DNA of 52,539 bases. Origin: Terriglobia bacterium (GTDB lineage Bacteria; Acidobacteriota; Terriglobia; UBA7540). The notes beneath the pieces were generated by a model. That model was not told the DNA's origin, made no database searches, and saw nothing but the letters and a program-made list of their open reading frames with translations. The translations under genes and the position numbers were made by a program. The DNA is taken from the NCBI GenBank assembly GCA_020073545.1, contig JAIQEZ010000014.1, forward strand, positions 1 to 52,539, read 5' to 3'. Below are positions 1 to 7,957 of this stretch, piece by piece. How positions within the stretch are numbered: the first letter of the stretch is position 1; each line of letters starts with the position of its first letter.

Positions 1-266
1 GGGGGCAAGAGAAATTATGAATTTTGAATGCTGAATTATGAATTGCGGAGGTGGGCGGCGAGCGTCTCTTAGCTGCTTACTGCGTTCTGCCTACTGCCTA
101 GTGCCTGCTGCCTACCGCCACTGCCTACTGCCTTCTGCTTACTGCCTACTCTCTCGCGCTTCGGGCAATAGGCGGCGAAACGAAAACGGGTCGGCACGAT
201 TGATTTCGCCGTGCCTGCTGACCTGAAGGTCAGCGCTACGACCTCCTGCTGACCTGAAAATCAGCG
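1..266. other. Gene-free repeat-rich segment
   Basis: I see no convincing gene here. The first 45 bases are AT-rich, with GAATTATGAATT-like words occurring twice. Bases 72-150 hold a degenerate run of CTGCCTA-type heptamers (with CTGCTTA, TTGCCTA-like and similar variants), an eroded version of the array at 267-364. Two palindromic repeats of a dispersed family lie at 216-239 and 247-270. The 62-codon open frame across this stretch is low in complexity and is probably not translated. Confidence 0.7.
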
Positions 267-270
267 CTGC
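216..270 (-). repeat. Two adjacent copies of a 24-bp dispersed palindrome
   Basis: Copies lie at 216-239 (centre TGACCTGAAGGTCA, perfect arms) and 247-270 (TGACCTGAAAATCA, imperfect arms), both followed by GCGCT. Read on the minus strand they begin GTAGCGCTGACCT or close to it. Related copies occur at 2904-2927 and 23188-23211. The bases that change in one arm tend to change in the other (GACC/GGTC here, GAGCT/AGCTC at 2904), as expected for a hairpin maintained as RNA or cruciform DNA. Confidence 0.6.
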
Positions 271-364
271 CTACTGCCTACTGCCTTCTGCCTACTGCCT
301 ACTGCCTGCTGCCTACTGCCTGCTGCCTACTGCCTTCTGCCTACTGCCCTCTGCCTACTGCCCC
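267..364. repeat. Heptanucleotide tandem array, 14 units of CTGCCTN
   Basis: Fourteen consecutive 7-bp units of the form CTGCCTA, with the last one or two bases varying (CTGCCTT, CTGCCTG, CTGCCCT, CTGCCCC). The period of seven is exact, with no indels. It ends 21 bases before the stop codon of the pdhC gene, which runs leftward into it. The array has a strong C/T bias on the plus strand. It could be a slippage-prone minisatellite; no function can be assigned. Confidence 0.85.
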
Positions 365-385
365 CGTCCGGGGCCCGGCGCCTGG

Positions 386-1729
386 TCAGAACGCCAGGTA
401 GACGGGGTTTTCGAGAATCTGTTTGAGGGTTTGGAGGAACTTCGCGCCGGTGGCGCCGTCCACCACCCGGTGGTCGCAGGAAAGGGTCAGCCGGCAGCGC
501 CAGCCGACTTCCACGCGCCCGTCCACCACGACCGGCTTCTCCGTCACCGCGCCCACGGCCAGGATGGCGCCTTCCGGCGGATTGATCACCGCGGCAAACT
601 CCTCGATCCCCATCATGCCGAGGTTCGAAACCGAGAAGGTGGAACCCACGTACTCGTCCGGCAGGAGCTTGCGGGTGCGCGCGCGCCCGGCAAGGTCTTT
701 CGTCTCGCGGGAAATCTCCTGCAAGCTCTTCGCATCGCCATTGCGGATGACGGGCGTGATCAGCCCGCCTCCGTCGGTGGCCACCGCCATGCCCAGGTGC
801 ACGCGATTGTGATAGCGAATGGACTCGCCTTGGAACGACGCGTTCACCTCGGGATGCTGCCGTAGCGCCGCGGCGCAGGCTTTCAGAATAATGTCGTTGT
901 AGCTGAGCTTGAGGGCGGGGTCGAGCAGGTTCGCAGACTCACGCAGGTCCTTGGCGCGCTTCATATCCACTTCGATGGTGAGATAGAAATGCGGCACGGG
1001 AGCCTTGCTCTCGACCAGGCGCTTGGCGATGGTCTTGCGCATGGAGCTGAGCGGCTCGTCGAAAAACTCCGGACCGGTCGGAGCGGCTGGGGGCCGGCGC
1101 AGCGGCGTAGGAGCAGGCGCACGCACAGGAGAAGGTGCTTCGCGGCCGGCTGCCGCGCGCGCATGGGAAGGCAGCGCGGCACTGCGCTCCACGTCCTGGC
1201 GAATGATCCTTCCACCCGGGCCCGTTCCAGCGATGCTGTCAAGGTCGAGGCCCATTTCCTTTGCCATCTTCCTCGCCAAGGGCGACGCCAGCACACGGCC
1301 ACTAGACGCAGGAGCGGGCGCGGCCGGGAGGGTTCCTCCCGCCGCGGGGGCAGGCGAGGGAGCGGTGGCAGGAGAAGCCGCCATTGCCTTTCCCGCGGAA
1401 GCCGTGGCCGCGGCGCTGGCCGCTGCAGGCGGGGGAGCCATAGCGGCTTTGCCGTCGCCTTTTATTAGCACGGAAATATCCTCGTCGGGCTTCCCGATGA
1501 CCGCCAGCAATTGGCCCACGGGCACGACCTTGCCGGGCTCCACCAGGATTTTTCGGAGCACGCCGCCACCTATCGCCTCCACTTCCATGTCCACCTTGTC
1601 GGTTTCGATTTCGACGACGGTGTCGCCGGTGGAGACGGGGTCACCTTCCTTCTTGAGCCACTTCAGGACCTTGCCCTCCGTCATCGTGTCGCTGCCCTTC
1701 GGCATCATTACCTTAACGGCCATCGCCAT
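386..1729 (-). CDS. pdhC: Pyruvate dehydrogenase E2, dihydrolipoamide acetyltransferase
   Basis: Core acyltransferase of the cytoplasmic pyruvate dehydrogenase complex; it moves the acetyl group from lipoyl-lysine to CoA. A single lipoyl domain covers residues 1-80, with lipoylated Lys45 in [11 protein letters not shown]. An Ala/Pro-rich linker follows, then a peripheral subunit-binding domain at about 147-182 ([21 protein letters not shown]). The catalytic domain runs from about 225 to the end and closes with DHRVVDGA, where His420 and Asp424 are the expected catalytic residues. A GAGGA ribosome-binding site sits only three bases before the first ATG but six before the ATG at 1723, so translation may start at 1723. 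Third gene of pdhA-pdhB-pdhC. The branched-chain or 2-oxoglutarate versions are possible, but the operon favours pyruvate. Confidence 0.93.
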   Translation of the reverse strand: MAMAVKVMMPKGSDTMTEGKVLKWLKKEGDPVSTGDTVVEIETDKVDMEVEAIGGGVLRKILVEPGKVVPVGQLLAVIGKPDEDISVLIKGDGKAAMAPPPAAASAAATASAGKAMAASPATAPSPAPAAGGTLPAAPAPASSGRVLASPLARKMAKEMGLDLDSIAGTGPGGRIIRQDVERSAALPSHARAAAGREAPSPVRAPAPTPLRRPPAAPTGPEFFDEPLSSMRKTIAKRLVESKAPVPHFYLTIEVDMKRAKDLRESANLLDPALKLSYNDIILKACAAALRQHPEVNASFQGESIRYHNRVHLGMAVATDGGGLITPVIRNGDAKSLQEISRETKDLAGRARTRKLLPDEYVGSTFSVSNLGMMGIEEFAAVINPPEGAILAVGAVTEKPVVVDGRVEVGWRCRLTLSCDHRVVDGATGAKFLQTLKQILENPVYLAF

Positions 1730-1760
1730 TCCTCATTTCAATTCAACGCACGGTCGTAGC

Positions 1761-1814
1761 TTGTAGGGCCACCCCTTGGGGCGGCCTCGGCCGGGGCAAG
1801 CCCCGGCCCTACAA
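1761..1814. repeat. Cloverleaf-like palindromic element within the pdh operon
   Basis: A perfect 10-bp inverted repeat (TTGTAGGGCC at 1761-1770, GGCCCTACAA at 1805-1814) encloses three smaller palindromes in a row: CCCCTTGGGG (1772-1781), GGCCTCGGCC (1783-1792) and GGGGCAAGCCCC (1793-1804). As RNA this would fold into a closing stem plus three hairpins. It lies between pdhB (stop at 1867) and pdhC (start at 1729), so it would be part of the polycistronic mRNA. It could be a REP-like mobile repeat or an mRNA processing or stabilising element. Confidence 0.7.
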
Positions 1815-1866
1815 ACCCTTCTGGCGTGTTTGGGTGCGGCCAAAGGCCGCCGTGCGCCACAAGTTT

Positions 1867-2871
1867 TTACGCGTGGCCTTGGGCCCCGACTCCTTGCCGG
1901 TAGAGCACACGGTAGACGGCGTCCTTCACACGCTGCTTAGCGGGCAGCGCCAGGTGTTCCAGGTTCTTCGCGTAGGGCATGGGAACGTCCGCGCCGGTCA
2001 CCCGCAGGATAGGCGCGTCGAGATAATCGAAGGCCCCGTGCTGGATTACGTCCACGAACTGCGCGCCCACGCCGTATTGTGGCCAGCCTTCTTCGACTAT
2101 CACCACGCGATTCGTCTTCTTCACGGAGTTCAGGAGGGTTTCGACATCCAGCGGACGCAGCGTGCGCGGGTCCACCACTTCGACCTCGATTCCTTCCTTT
2201 GCCAGGTCCGCGGCGGCGTCCAGAGCCACCAGCAGCATCTTGGAGTGCGCGATCACGGTCACGTCGCGGCCCGGCCGCTTGACATCGGCCACGCCCAGCG
2301 GGGTGAGATATTCCCCATCGGGGACTTCGCCGCGCGTGCCATAGAGCACTTCCGACTCGATGAAGACCACGGGGTTGTTGTCGCGGATGGAAGTCTTGAG
2401 CAGACCCTTGGCGTCCGCCGGCGTCGCGGGGGTGACAACTTTTAAACCTGGGACGTGACAGAACCAGGCTTCCAGCGACTGCGAGTGCTGCGCGGCGAGC
2501 TGGTGCCCGGCCCCGCCCGGCCCCCGCACTACCAGGGGGATGGAAAACTGCCCGCCGGACATGTAGAGCATCTTCGCGGCACTGTTCACGATCTGGTCGA
2601 GCGCCAGCAGCGCGAAGTTGAAGGTCATCATCTCCACGATGGGCCGCACTCCCACCATCGCCGCGCCCACGCCGAGCCCCGTAAAGCCCAGCTCCGTAAT
2701 CGGCGTGTCGAGCACCCGCATGGGCCCGAACTCGTCGAGCAGCCCCTTGCTCACTTTGTAGGCGCCCTGATAGAAGCCCACCTCTTCGCCCATCAGCACG
2801 ATGGTTTCATCGCGACGCATTTCTTCGCGCATCGCTTGGTTGAGGGCTTCGCGATAAGTCATGATGGACAT
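1867..2871 (-). CDS. pdhB: Pyruvate dehydrogenase E1 component, beta subunit
   Basis: Beta subunit of the thiamine-diphosphate-dependent E1 decarboxylase; with the alpha subunit it decarboxylates pyruvate and acetylates the E2 lipoyl group. Length (334 residues) is normal for the family. Typical landmarks are the N-terminal YREALNQAMREEM, GEEVGFYQGAYKVSKGL at about 29-45, DTPITELGFTGLGVGAAM at about 55-73 (cofactor pocket) and the transketolase C-terminal domain from about 200, with VVDPRTLRPLD. A GGAG ribosome-binding site lies about ten bases before the ATG. It is separated from pdhA by 119 bases and from pdhC by 137, both gaps holding palindromes. Confidence 0.94.
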   Translation of the reverse strand: MSIMTYREALNQAMREEMRRDETIVLMGEEVGFYQGAYKVSKGLLDEFGPMRVLDTPITELGFTGLGVGAAMVGVRPIVEMMTFNFALLALDQIVNSAAKMLYMSGGQFSIPLVVRGPGGAGHQLAAQHSQSLEAWFCHVPGLKVVTPATPADAKGLLKTSIRDNNPVVFIESEVLYGTRGEVPDGEYLTPLGVADVKRPGRDVTVIAHSKMLLVALDAAADLAKEGIEVEVVDPRTLRPLDVETLLNSVKKTNRVVIVEEGWPQYGVGAQFVDVIQHGAFDYLDAPILRVTGADVPMPYAKNLEHLALPAKQRVKDAVYRVLYRQGVGAQGHA

Positions 2872-2903
2872 AGATAGCTCCGAGCTGAACTGGAAGACCT
2901 AAA

Positions 2904-2927
2904 GTAGCGCCGAGCTTCAGCTCGGCA
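2904..2927. repeat. Dispersed 24-bp palindrome in the pdhA-pdhB gap
   Basis: The core is GCCGAGCT-TC-AGCTCGGC, a perfect 8-bp stem with a two-base centre, preceded by GTAGC. It is the same repeat family as 216-239, 247-270 and 23188-23211 but with compensating changes in both arms. In the pdh transcript it would form a tight hairpin between pdhA and pdhB. Confidence 0.65.
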
Positions 2928-2990
2928 TGGTGTTATGTGACCAAACCTGCCGGCGCCGCAAGGCGAGGCCAGCGCTGCACCCCCCACGGC

Positions 2991-4055
2991 CTAATCCACA
3001 TACACGTCCGTGCCGAGTTCCTTGGGGTCGGGTTCGGGGCTTCGCTCCGCGAACGCCACCGCCTCCTCAACCATATCGCGGACCTTCTGCTCGAGTTCGT
3101 CGAGATACTCCTGGTTGACGATTCCCGTCGCCTCCAGGGCCGCGGTGAACTGCTTGATGGGATCGTGCCGCCGCTGCTCTTCCACTTCCGACTTGGTGCG
3201 GTAGTGGCCGTGCGAGGGGTCGGACATGGAATGGCCCATGAAACGGTAGGTGCGCGCTTCGATGAGCGTGGGAGCGGATGCTTGGCGCGCGCGGTCTACG
3301 GCCTCTTTGAGTGTTTCGCGGACGGCCAGGACATCCATGCCGTCCACCCACGTGCGTGCCATGTTGTAAGCGCAAGCCTTCTGCGAGAGGTCGTAGAGGG
3401 TGGAGGCGCGCTCAATGGGCGTCCCCATGCCGAAGCGATTGTTTTCGCAGATGAAGACCACGGGGAGTTTCCAGAGGGCGGCCAGGTTCAACGACTCATG
3501 AAACGAGCCGATGTTGACTGCCGCCTCTCCGAAGAAGCAGAGCGTGACGCGCGATTGCTGGAAATACTTGGAGGCAAAGGCCGCGCCCGCGGCCAGCGGG
3601 ATCTGCCCGCCCACAATGGCATGGCCGCCCAGAAAACCGCGCCGCTTGTCGAAGAGATGCATCGACCCACCCTTGCCCTTGGAGACGCCGCTCTGCTTGC
3701 CGCAGAGTTCCGCCATCACTTCGCCGGGATCCATGCCCCGGACCAGCGCGTGACCGTGCTCGCGGTAGGAAGTGAAAATGTAGTCGTCGGGTTGGGTAGT
3801 GGAAAGGGCTCCCACCGCCACCGCTTCCTGCCCGATGTAGAGATGACAGAAGCCCCCGATTTTCCCCAGCGTGTAGAGTTCTGCGGCTTTTTCCTCGAAA
3901 CGGCGGACGAGCAGCATCTGCTCCAACATGGTCTTGAGCAGGGTGAGATCCTCGCGCCGCGCCCGCTCTTCCATGGTCCCCGCCGCAGGTTGGCCCGGCG
4001 CACACATGAGATCGGCCAGGTTGGCCGTCTTCGTGGCGGCGTTGGATGATTTCAT
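2991..4055 (-). CDS. pdhA: Pyruvate dehydrogenase E1 component, alpha subunit
   Basis: Thiamine-diphosphate-binding alpha subunit of E1. The ATG at 4055 is chosen because it has a strong GGAGGG site just upstream and gives the usual family length (354 residues); the longer open frame to 4286 has no support. Landmarks include FEEKAAELYTLGKIGGFCHL, the substrate loop GGSMHLFDKRRGFLGGHAIV and the cofactor motif region CFFGEAAVNIGSFHESLN...CENN. The canonical GDG..N metal/ThDP motif reads GEAAVN here, so Asp is replaced by Glu and the second Gly by Ala. The C-terminal phosphorylation-loop-like segment YRFMGHSMSDPSHGHYRTKSE is typical. It is the first gene of pdhA-pdhB-pdhC; no E3 gene is nearby. 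Confidence 0.94.
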   Translation of the reverse strand: MKSSNAATKTANLADLMCAPGQPAAGTMEERARREDLTLLKTMLEQMLLVRRFEEKAAELYTLGKIGGFCHLYIGQEAVAVGALSTTQPDDYIFTSYREHGHALVRGMDPGEVMAELCGKQSGVSKGKGGSMHLFDKRRGFLGGHAIVGGQIPLAAGAAFASKYFQQSRVTLCFFGEAAVNIGSFHESLNLAALWKLPVVFICENNRFGMGTPIERASTLYDLSQKACAYNMARTWVDGMDVLAVRETLKEAVDRARQASAPTLIEARTYRFMGHSMSDPSHGHYRTKSEVEEQRRHDPIKQFTAALEATGIVNQEYLDELEQKVRDMVEEAVAFAERSPEPDPKELGTDVYVD

Positions 4056-4431
4056 CGCTACCCTCCTCAGATCTCCCCCCAAGAAAAAGACGTCTTGTAC
4101 AAAGGTCACCCGCTGCCGACAGGCCCAGCCCCAAATCCCAAAAACTCTGTGCCTATATCCTACCAATTTTAATCGGTTTCTCGAATGAGCGAAACCCCAA
4201 AGATAGGTCCGAGGGGCGCGAACCTCAGCCGGCAGCCGTTCCACCACGTTTGTGGGCACGCTTTTAACAAGACCATATTCTCCCACGTTCGCGGGAGCTG
4301 TCCAAGGGCTCGGCGGCTCAGTCGGCGAGGATACTGCGTGTTCCCCCTTGAGTAGGCCGGGTTTTTAATTTCCCCGTTCCTTCTGGACCACACGGCGCTG
4401 GACACGCGCGAAATTATTCCGCAAAATACTG
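4056..4431. other. Divergent intergenic region upstream of pdhA
   Basis: 376 bases between the pdhA start (minus strand) and an unknown gene on the plus strand. It should carry the pdh operon promoter. On the minus strand there is an AT-rich stretch near 4150-4175 with a GGATATAGG word that could be a -10 box, but no convincing -35 box. I see no RNA gene or repeat. Confidence 0.4.
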
Positions 4432-5247
4432 GTGGGGCCCGCAAGTTGTTCCCCGGTGGCCCCGCATTCTGGATGGTGCACATTGGGAACTCCCCAGACC
4501 CCGCCAAGGGAAACGATCCCCATCGCCGATTACGTGCAAGGCAGCTTTGTGCCACTTTCCCATCTCACGCACGAGTGGGAATTCCACGCCGGACTCACGC
4601 TGAGTCCTGCGGAAGAGCGCACCATGGTGCGCGAGCCGGCACAGGCCGTCCCGGCAGTCATTGCGGAACGCCTGGGCAAGGTGCGGGTGTTGGCCGTTCC
4701 TTACATCGCCTGCCTGGAAACCGGCGACGTCGTCACCCGGCTGAAACCCAAAGGCGAAGCGCACACCGCGGCGTGGGTGGAGACGCCGGAGCGGATCAAC
4801 CTGCTCGTCGCTTGCCGAGAACTTGACGCCCACGACACGGGGTTCGAGCTCCTGGGGAGCGTGGCGGAATTACTTCGACCGCGCCTGACGGACTCGGAAC
4901 TCGCGCACTATAGCCAGCTTCTGGAGGAGGAAATTCGTCACGGCGTGCGTGGCGAAATTGATGAGGAAGCCTTGAATGCGAAGCAGGTTCACCTGACCAA
5001 TCGCACGGCACGCCGGCAGCGTTCCCAATTCGAGCGCTACCGCGACATTTCTTTCGTGAGCACTGCCGCCGAGTACATCCACGGCTTGTGGCATGACGTC
5101 CAGATTCGAGTCGGTGCCGATCACCTTCCGGTCGCGCAATTGCGACGGCGGATGAACCTGATGGCCGAGCTTTTCCCTCCCAACCCCGGCTACCGCGTGT
5201 TTGATGAGACCATAGAGAAACCGGATAGTAGTTCCCGGGAGGATTAG
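4432..5247 (+). CDS. Conserved-looking protein of unknown function
   Basis: I do not recognise this protein. The frame gives up to 271 residues from a GTG at 4432, but no clear ribosome-binding site supports that start. The first 35 residues are Pro/Ser-rich and may be untranslated, so a later start such as GTG 4531 is possible. The body is soluble, with charged helices (AEERTMVREPAQAVPAVIAE, ELAHYSQLLEEEIRHGVRGE) and a basic patch NRTARRQRSQFERYRD at about 187-202. There are no membrane segments and no obvious metal or nucleotide motif. It stands alone, divergent from pdhA and upstream of the cytochrome block. Codon and base use match its neighbours, so it looks like a resident gene. Confidence 0.6.
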   Translation: MGPASCSPVAPHSGWCTLGTPQTPPRETIPIADYVQGSFVPLSHLTHEWEFHAGLTLSPAEERTMVREPAQAVPAVIAERLGKVRVLAVPYIACLETGDVVTRLKPKGEAHTAAWVETPERINLLVACRELDAHDTGFELLGSVAELLRPRLTDSELAHYSQLLEEEIRHGVRGEIDEEALNAKQVHLTNRTARRQRSQFERYRDISFVSTAAEYIHGLWHDVQIRVGADHLPVAQLRRRMNLMAELFPPNPGYRVFDETIEKPDSSSRED

Positions 5248-5663
5248 ACACATGAGTCCGTTTTGCCAAAGAAGTCCATTTTCTAAGCAAATAGGGCTAG
5301 ATGCGGCTAGCGCCCATGTTAACCGAAGCAAGCGGTGGGGAGCACGATGGCCTCTGTAGTTGAAACCGCGAGTAGGGACTGCCCATCCCATCTTGGAGGA
5401 CAACATGTCGTTACTTGCAGGCAGACGAGCGATCGGGATGAGTCATTTCCCGCAAAATTGTCAGAGATTTCGCGCAAATGGTTTCCCTGCAATCAGCTAG
5501 ATGATCATGAAGAACTGCTAACTTTTTCCATATCCTGCTTGTAGAGGAAATTGACAGCTGCCTGCCGCTGGAATTGAGAATGCTCCCATCCGGTTGGGTG
5601 TGTTAGATCGATGGCAATTTGTCCGTTTCTGACCATACACCCCTGCTTCGGAGGTTCTGCTCC
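5248..5663 (+). other. Leader region of the cytochrome block
   Basis: 416 bases with no convincing gene. A TTGACA at 5551-5556 is a good -35 candidate; the best -10 match (GAGAAT, near 5576) gives a long 19-base spacer, so the promoter is tentative. A GGAGG ribosome-binding site at 5650-5654 serves the next gene. Confidence 0.3.
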
Positions 5664-5876
5664 ATGAAGCTCATTCAGATAGTCCTGCTAATAACGATTG
5701 CTGTCTTCATCGCGGTCCCATTCAGCGTGGGCAAGGCTGAATACGGCAGGAAGGAAAGCACGGCATGCACCTTCTGTCATCCGCCCGTGAAGTTTAAGGA
5801 ACTCACCGACGCGGGGAAGTATTACAGGGAGCACGACCACTCTTTGCAGGGATACAAGGCAGGAGAAAGTAAGTAG
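5664..5876 (+). CDS. Very small periplasmic monohaem c-type cytochrome (copy 1)
   Basis: A 70-residue protein with an N-terminal signal peptide (MKLIQIVLLITIAVFIAVPF) and one haem c site, CTFCH, in the mature part. The mature chain would be only about 48 residues, much shorter than ordinary class I cytochromes c. A second copy, recognisably homologous over its whole mature part, lies at 7745-7957. Both share YGRK/YAKK, CTFCH, KELTDAGKYY and an EH(D/N)HSL tail whose histidines could supply the distal haem ligand. The start at 5664 is preferred over 5619 because of the GGAGG site ten bases upstream. Likely role (inference): electron shuttle for the adjacent membrane cytochromes. Confidence 0.8.
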   Translation: MKLIQIVLLITIAVFIAVPFSVGKAEYGRKESTACTFCHPPVKFKELTDAGKYYREHDHSLQGYKAGESK

Positions 5877-6031
5877 CTCGGCACCGTCGGCCGCGGGGGC
5901 CAGGGGACCCAACCCACGGACGAACCCTCGCTCCCTTCCTGTCGAGCTCTGGGTGTGCCTGCTAGTTTATGGTTCTGTCCATCGGCTACAAAGCCAGGCA
6001 GGTCGCCCCGGGGGAAGAAAGGACCTAGATT

Positions 6032-7522
6032 TTGGCGGAACGCGCAAATCCCAGCAAGGGTAATCACCAGGAAGCTCGGGGCAAGCTGCGAGAAGACGTT
6101 GCGCGCTTCGTTCGTCCCGCCTTCTATCTGAGTCAGAATTTGATCAGCCGGGTCGGTGTGGTGCTGACCACGACCGCCGGCATCACCCTGGTCATTGCGT
6201 TCGCATCGCTAGTGCTGGGTTATCGCCCGAACCCTTACGCGGGGATTCTGGTCTATCTGATTCTGCCCCCGATCTTTGTGGTCGGGCTAGTGCTGATTCC
6301 GATCGGCATCTACCGGGATTATCGCCGGCAACGCCGACTGGGCACGCTCCCTACGACATACCCCACAGTTGATTTCTCGCATCGGGGGGTGCGCAGCACG
6401 GCCATGTTTGTCGGCGTCATGACCGCCCTCAACGTTCCGATTTTCGCGATTGCCAGCTACAGCGGGACCGTCTACATGGAGTCTACCCAGTTCTGCGGCC
6501 AAACCTGTCATCAAGTGATGCAGCCGGAATTCACGGCTTACCAGCGCTCTCCGCACGCGCGCGTACCGTGCGTCGAGTGCCACATTGGCGCGGGGGCGCC
6601 TTGGTTCGTGCGCTCCAAGATTTCAGGCAGCTACCAAGTTCTGGCCGTGACGTTCAACCTCTACCCGCGGCCTATTCCCACCCCTATCCACAACTTGCGT
6701 CCGGCAAGGGAAACCTGCGAACAGTGCCACTGGCCCGAGCGGTTCTCCGGAGACAAGCTTGTGATCAAGACGAAGTTTGCCGACGACGAAAAGAACTCCG
6801 TAGCCAAAACGGTGCTGCTGGTTCATATCGGTGGACGGAGTCTGGATCGCAAGCTGGTCGGGATTCATGGCCGCCACCTGGGGCTGGTGACTTACCTCGC
6901 CGCGGACAGCAAGCGGCAGGAGATTCCCTGGGTGAGCTATCGAAACGAGGACGGAACCGTCACGGAATTCGCCTCGACGGAGACTCCCCCGAAGGCAGAC
7001 CTGCTGGCGTACGGTGCACGACGTACCATGGATTGCATGGACTGCCACAACCGTCCGACCCACACCTTTGACATGCCGGAAAGCGCCGTGAATCGGGAAA
7101 TGGCGGCGGGCCGGATCAGTTCTTCTCTCCCCTTCATTCACAAGGTCGCGATTGATCTCCTGAAAAAGGGCTACACCAGCCGTTCGGCGGCTCAGACCGA
7201 GATGCCTGAAGCCCTGCGAGAATACTATCGGAAGAATTACTTCGCGATCTACGATTCTCAGCGCGCGCCCATCGAAGAAGCCGCGAAGGCACTCCTCTAT
7301 ATTTACGACGGGAACGTTTTCCCTGAGATGAACATCGCCTGGGGAAGCTATCCGAACAATCTCGGGCACAACGATTTTCCTGGCTGCTTCCGTTGCCACG
7401 ATGGCAATCACAAGTCGAAAGGCGGGCGCGAGATTACGCAGGACTGCAACGCCTGCCATTCACTCCTGGCCATGGATGAGCCCGACCCCAAGATTCTGCA
7501 CGAGCTGGCGGGAGGGAACTAA
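6032..7522 (+). CDS. NapC/NirT-like hexahaem membrane cytochrome c
   Basis: Membrane-bound periplasmic multihaem cytochrome, probably passing electrons from menaquinol to periplasmic partners. Hydrophobic segments lie at about residues 40-62, 71-93 and 122-143. Six haem sites follow: CGQTCH at 155-160 (a CX3CH site), CVECH at 180, CEQCH at 229, CMDCH at 335, CFRCH at 452 and CNACH at 472. Segments around the first three haems (QTCHQVMQPEFTAYQRSPHA, PIPTPIHNLRPARETCEQCH) are NapC/NrfH-like. It starts at TTG 6032 with AAAGGA eight bases upstream. At 496 residues it is far longer than classical NapC or NrfH (about 160-200), with two extra haems near the C-terminus. Flanked on both sides by the paralogous monohaem cytochromes. 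Confidence 0.87.
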   Translation: MAERANPSKGNHQEARGKLREDVARFVRPAFYLSQNLISRVGVVLTTTAGITLVIAFASLVLGYRPNPYAGILVYLILPPIFVVGLVLIPIGIYRDYRRQRRLGTLPTTYPTVDFSHRGVRSTAMFVGVMTALNVPIFAIASYSGTVYMESTQFCGQTCHQVMQPEFTAYQRSPHARVPCVECHIGAGAPWFVRSKISGSYQVLAVTFNLYPRPIPTPIHNLRPARETCEQCHWPERFSGDKLVIKTKFADDEKNSVAKTVLLVHIGGRSLDRKLVGIHGRHLGLVTYLAADSKRQEIPWVSYRNEDGTVTEFASTETPPKADLLAYGARRTMDCMDCHNRPTHTFDMPESAVNREMAAGRISSSLPFIHKVAIDLLKKGYTSRSAAQTEMPEALREYYRKNYFAIYDSQRAPIEEAAKALLYIYDGNVFPEMNIAWGSYPNNLGHNDFPGCFRCHDGNHKSKGGREITQDCNACHSLLAMDEPDPKILHELAGGN

Positions 7523-7744
7523 TGCAAACGCAGCGTGCCCCGAATTACATTCGCACTCCTCGGTCGCCGCGGCGACAGAGGGTGCCCGAGGGACGAGGGC
7601 GGGGGTCTCCACCGCCGGCGCGCAGACTTAACAAGCCTTTAAACGTTCGTATAGGTTGTTGATCCCACGCGGGAATGATCTGGCGTAGCTTTTTCTTTTA
7701 TTTTTGGACGCCAGGCGCGATAGAATCTACTCAAGGAGGATTCC

Positions 7745-7957
7745 ATGAGGTTGCTTAAGGTTCTGGTTGCCCTTGCCATTTTAAGTGGTTCGCTGCTGAC
7801 CCTGGCTACCGCGAAGCCTGAATACGCCAAGAAGGAAGGCAAGGCCTGCACGTTCTGTCACGTCAAAATGGGTTCGAAAGAGTTGACCGACGCAGGGAAG
7901 TACTACAAAGAGCATAACCACTCGCTGGAAGGCTACAAGCCTGCTGCGAAGACGTAA
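7745..7957 (+). CDS. Very small periplasmic monohaem c-type cytochrome (copy 2)
   Basis: Paralogue of the gene at 5664-5876 and exactly the same length, 70 residues. Signal peptide MRLLKVLVALAILSGSLLTL, mature part with one CTFCH site, KELTDAGKYYKEHNHSLEGY tail. A strong AAGGAGG ribosome-binding site lies just before the ATG. The two copies bracket the hexahaem gene, which suggests duplication and possibly different partners: copy 1 for the NapC-like protein, copy 2 for the Rieske/b complex downstream. That division of labour is inference. Confidence 0.82.
   Translation: MRLLKVLVALAILSGSLLTLATAKPEYAKKEGKACTFCHVKMGSKELTDAGKYYKEHNHSLEGYKPAAKT

Noticed and set aside
267-364. CRISPR array
   Set aside because: The repeats are 7 bp and contiguous, with no spacers and no cas genes.
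431-1766. Long plus-strand open frames opposite pdhC (up to 253 codons)
   Set aside because: They mirror the GC-rich minus-strand gene, carry no domain motif and have no ribosome-binding site.
2937-4049. Plus-strand frame of about 370 codons opposite pdhA
   Set aside because: Complement of a clear E1 alpha gene; composition is His/Arg/Gly-rich, as typical of antisense frames in high-GC DNA.
5551-5581. A strong promoter for the cytochrome block
   Set aside because: TTGACA is clear, but the -10 match is poor and the spacer too long; kept only as a weak remark.
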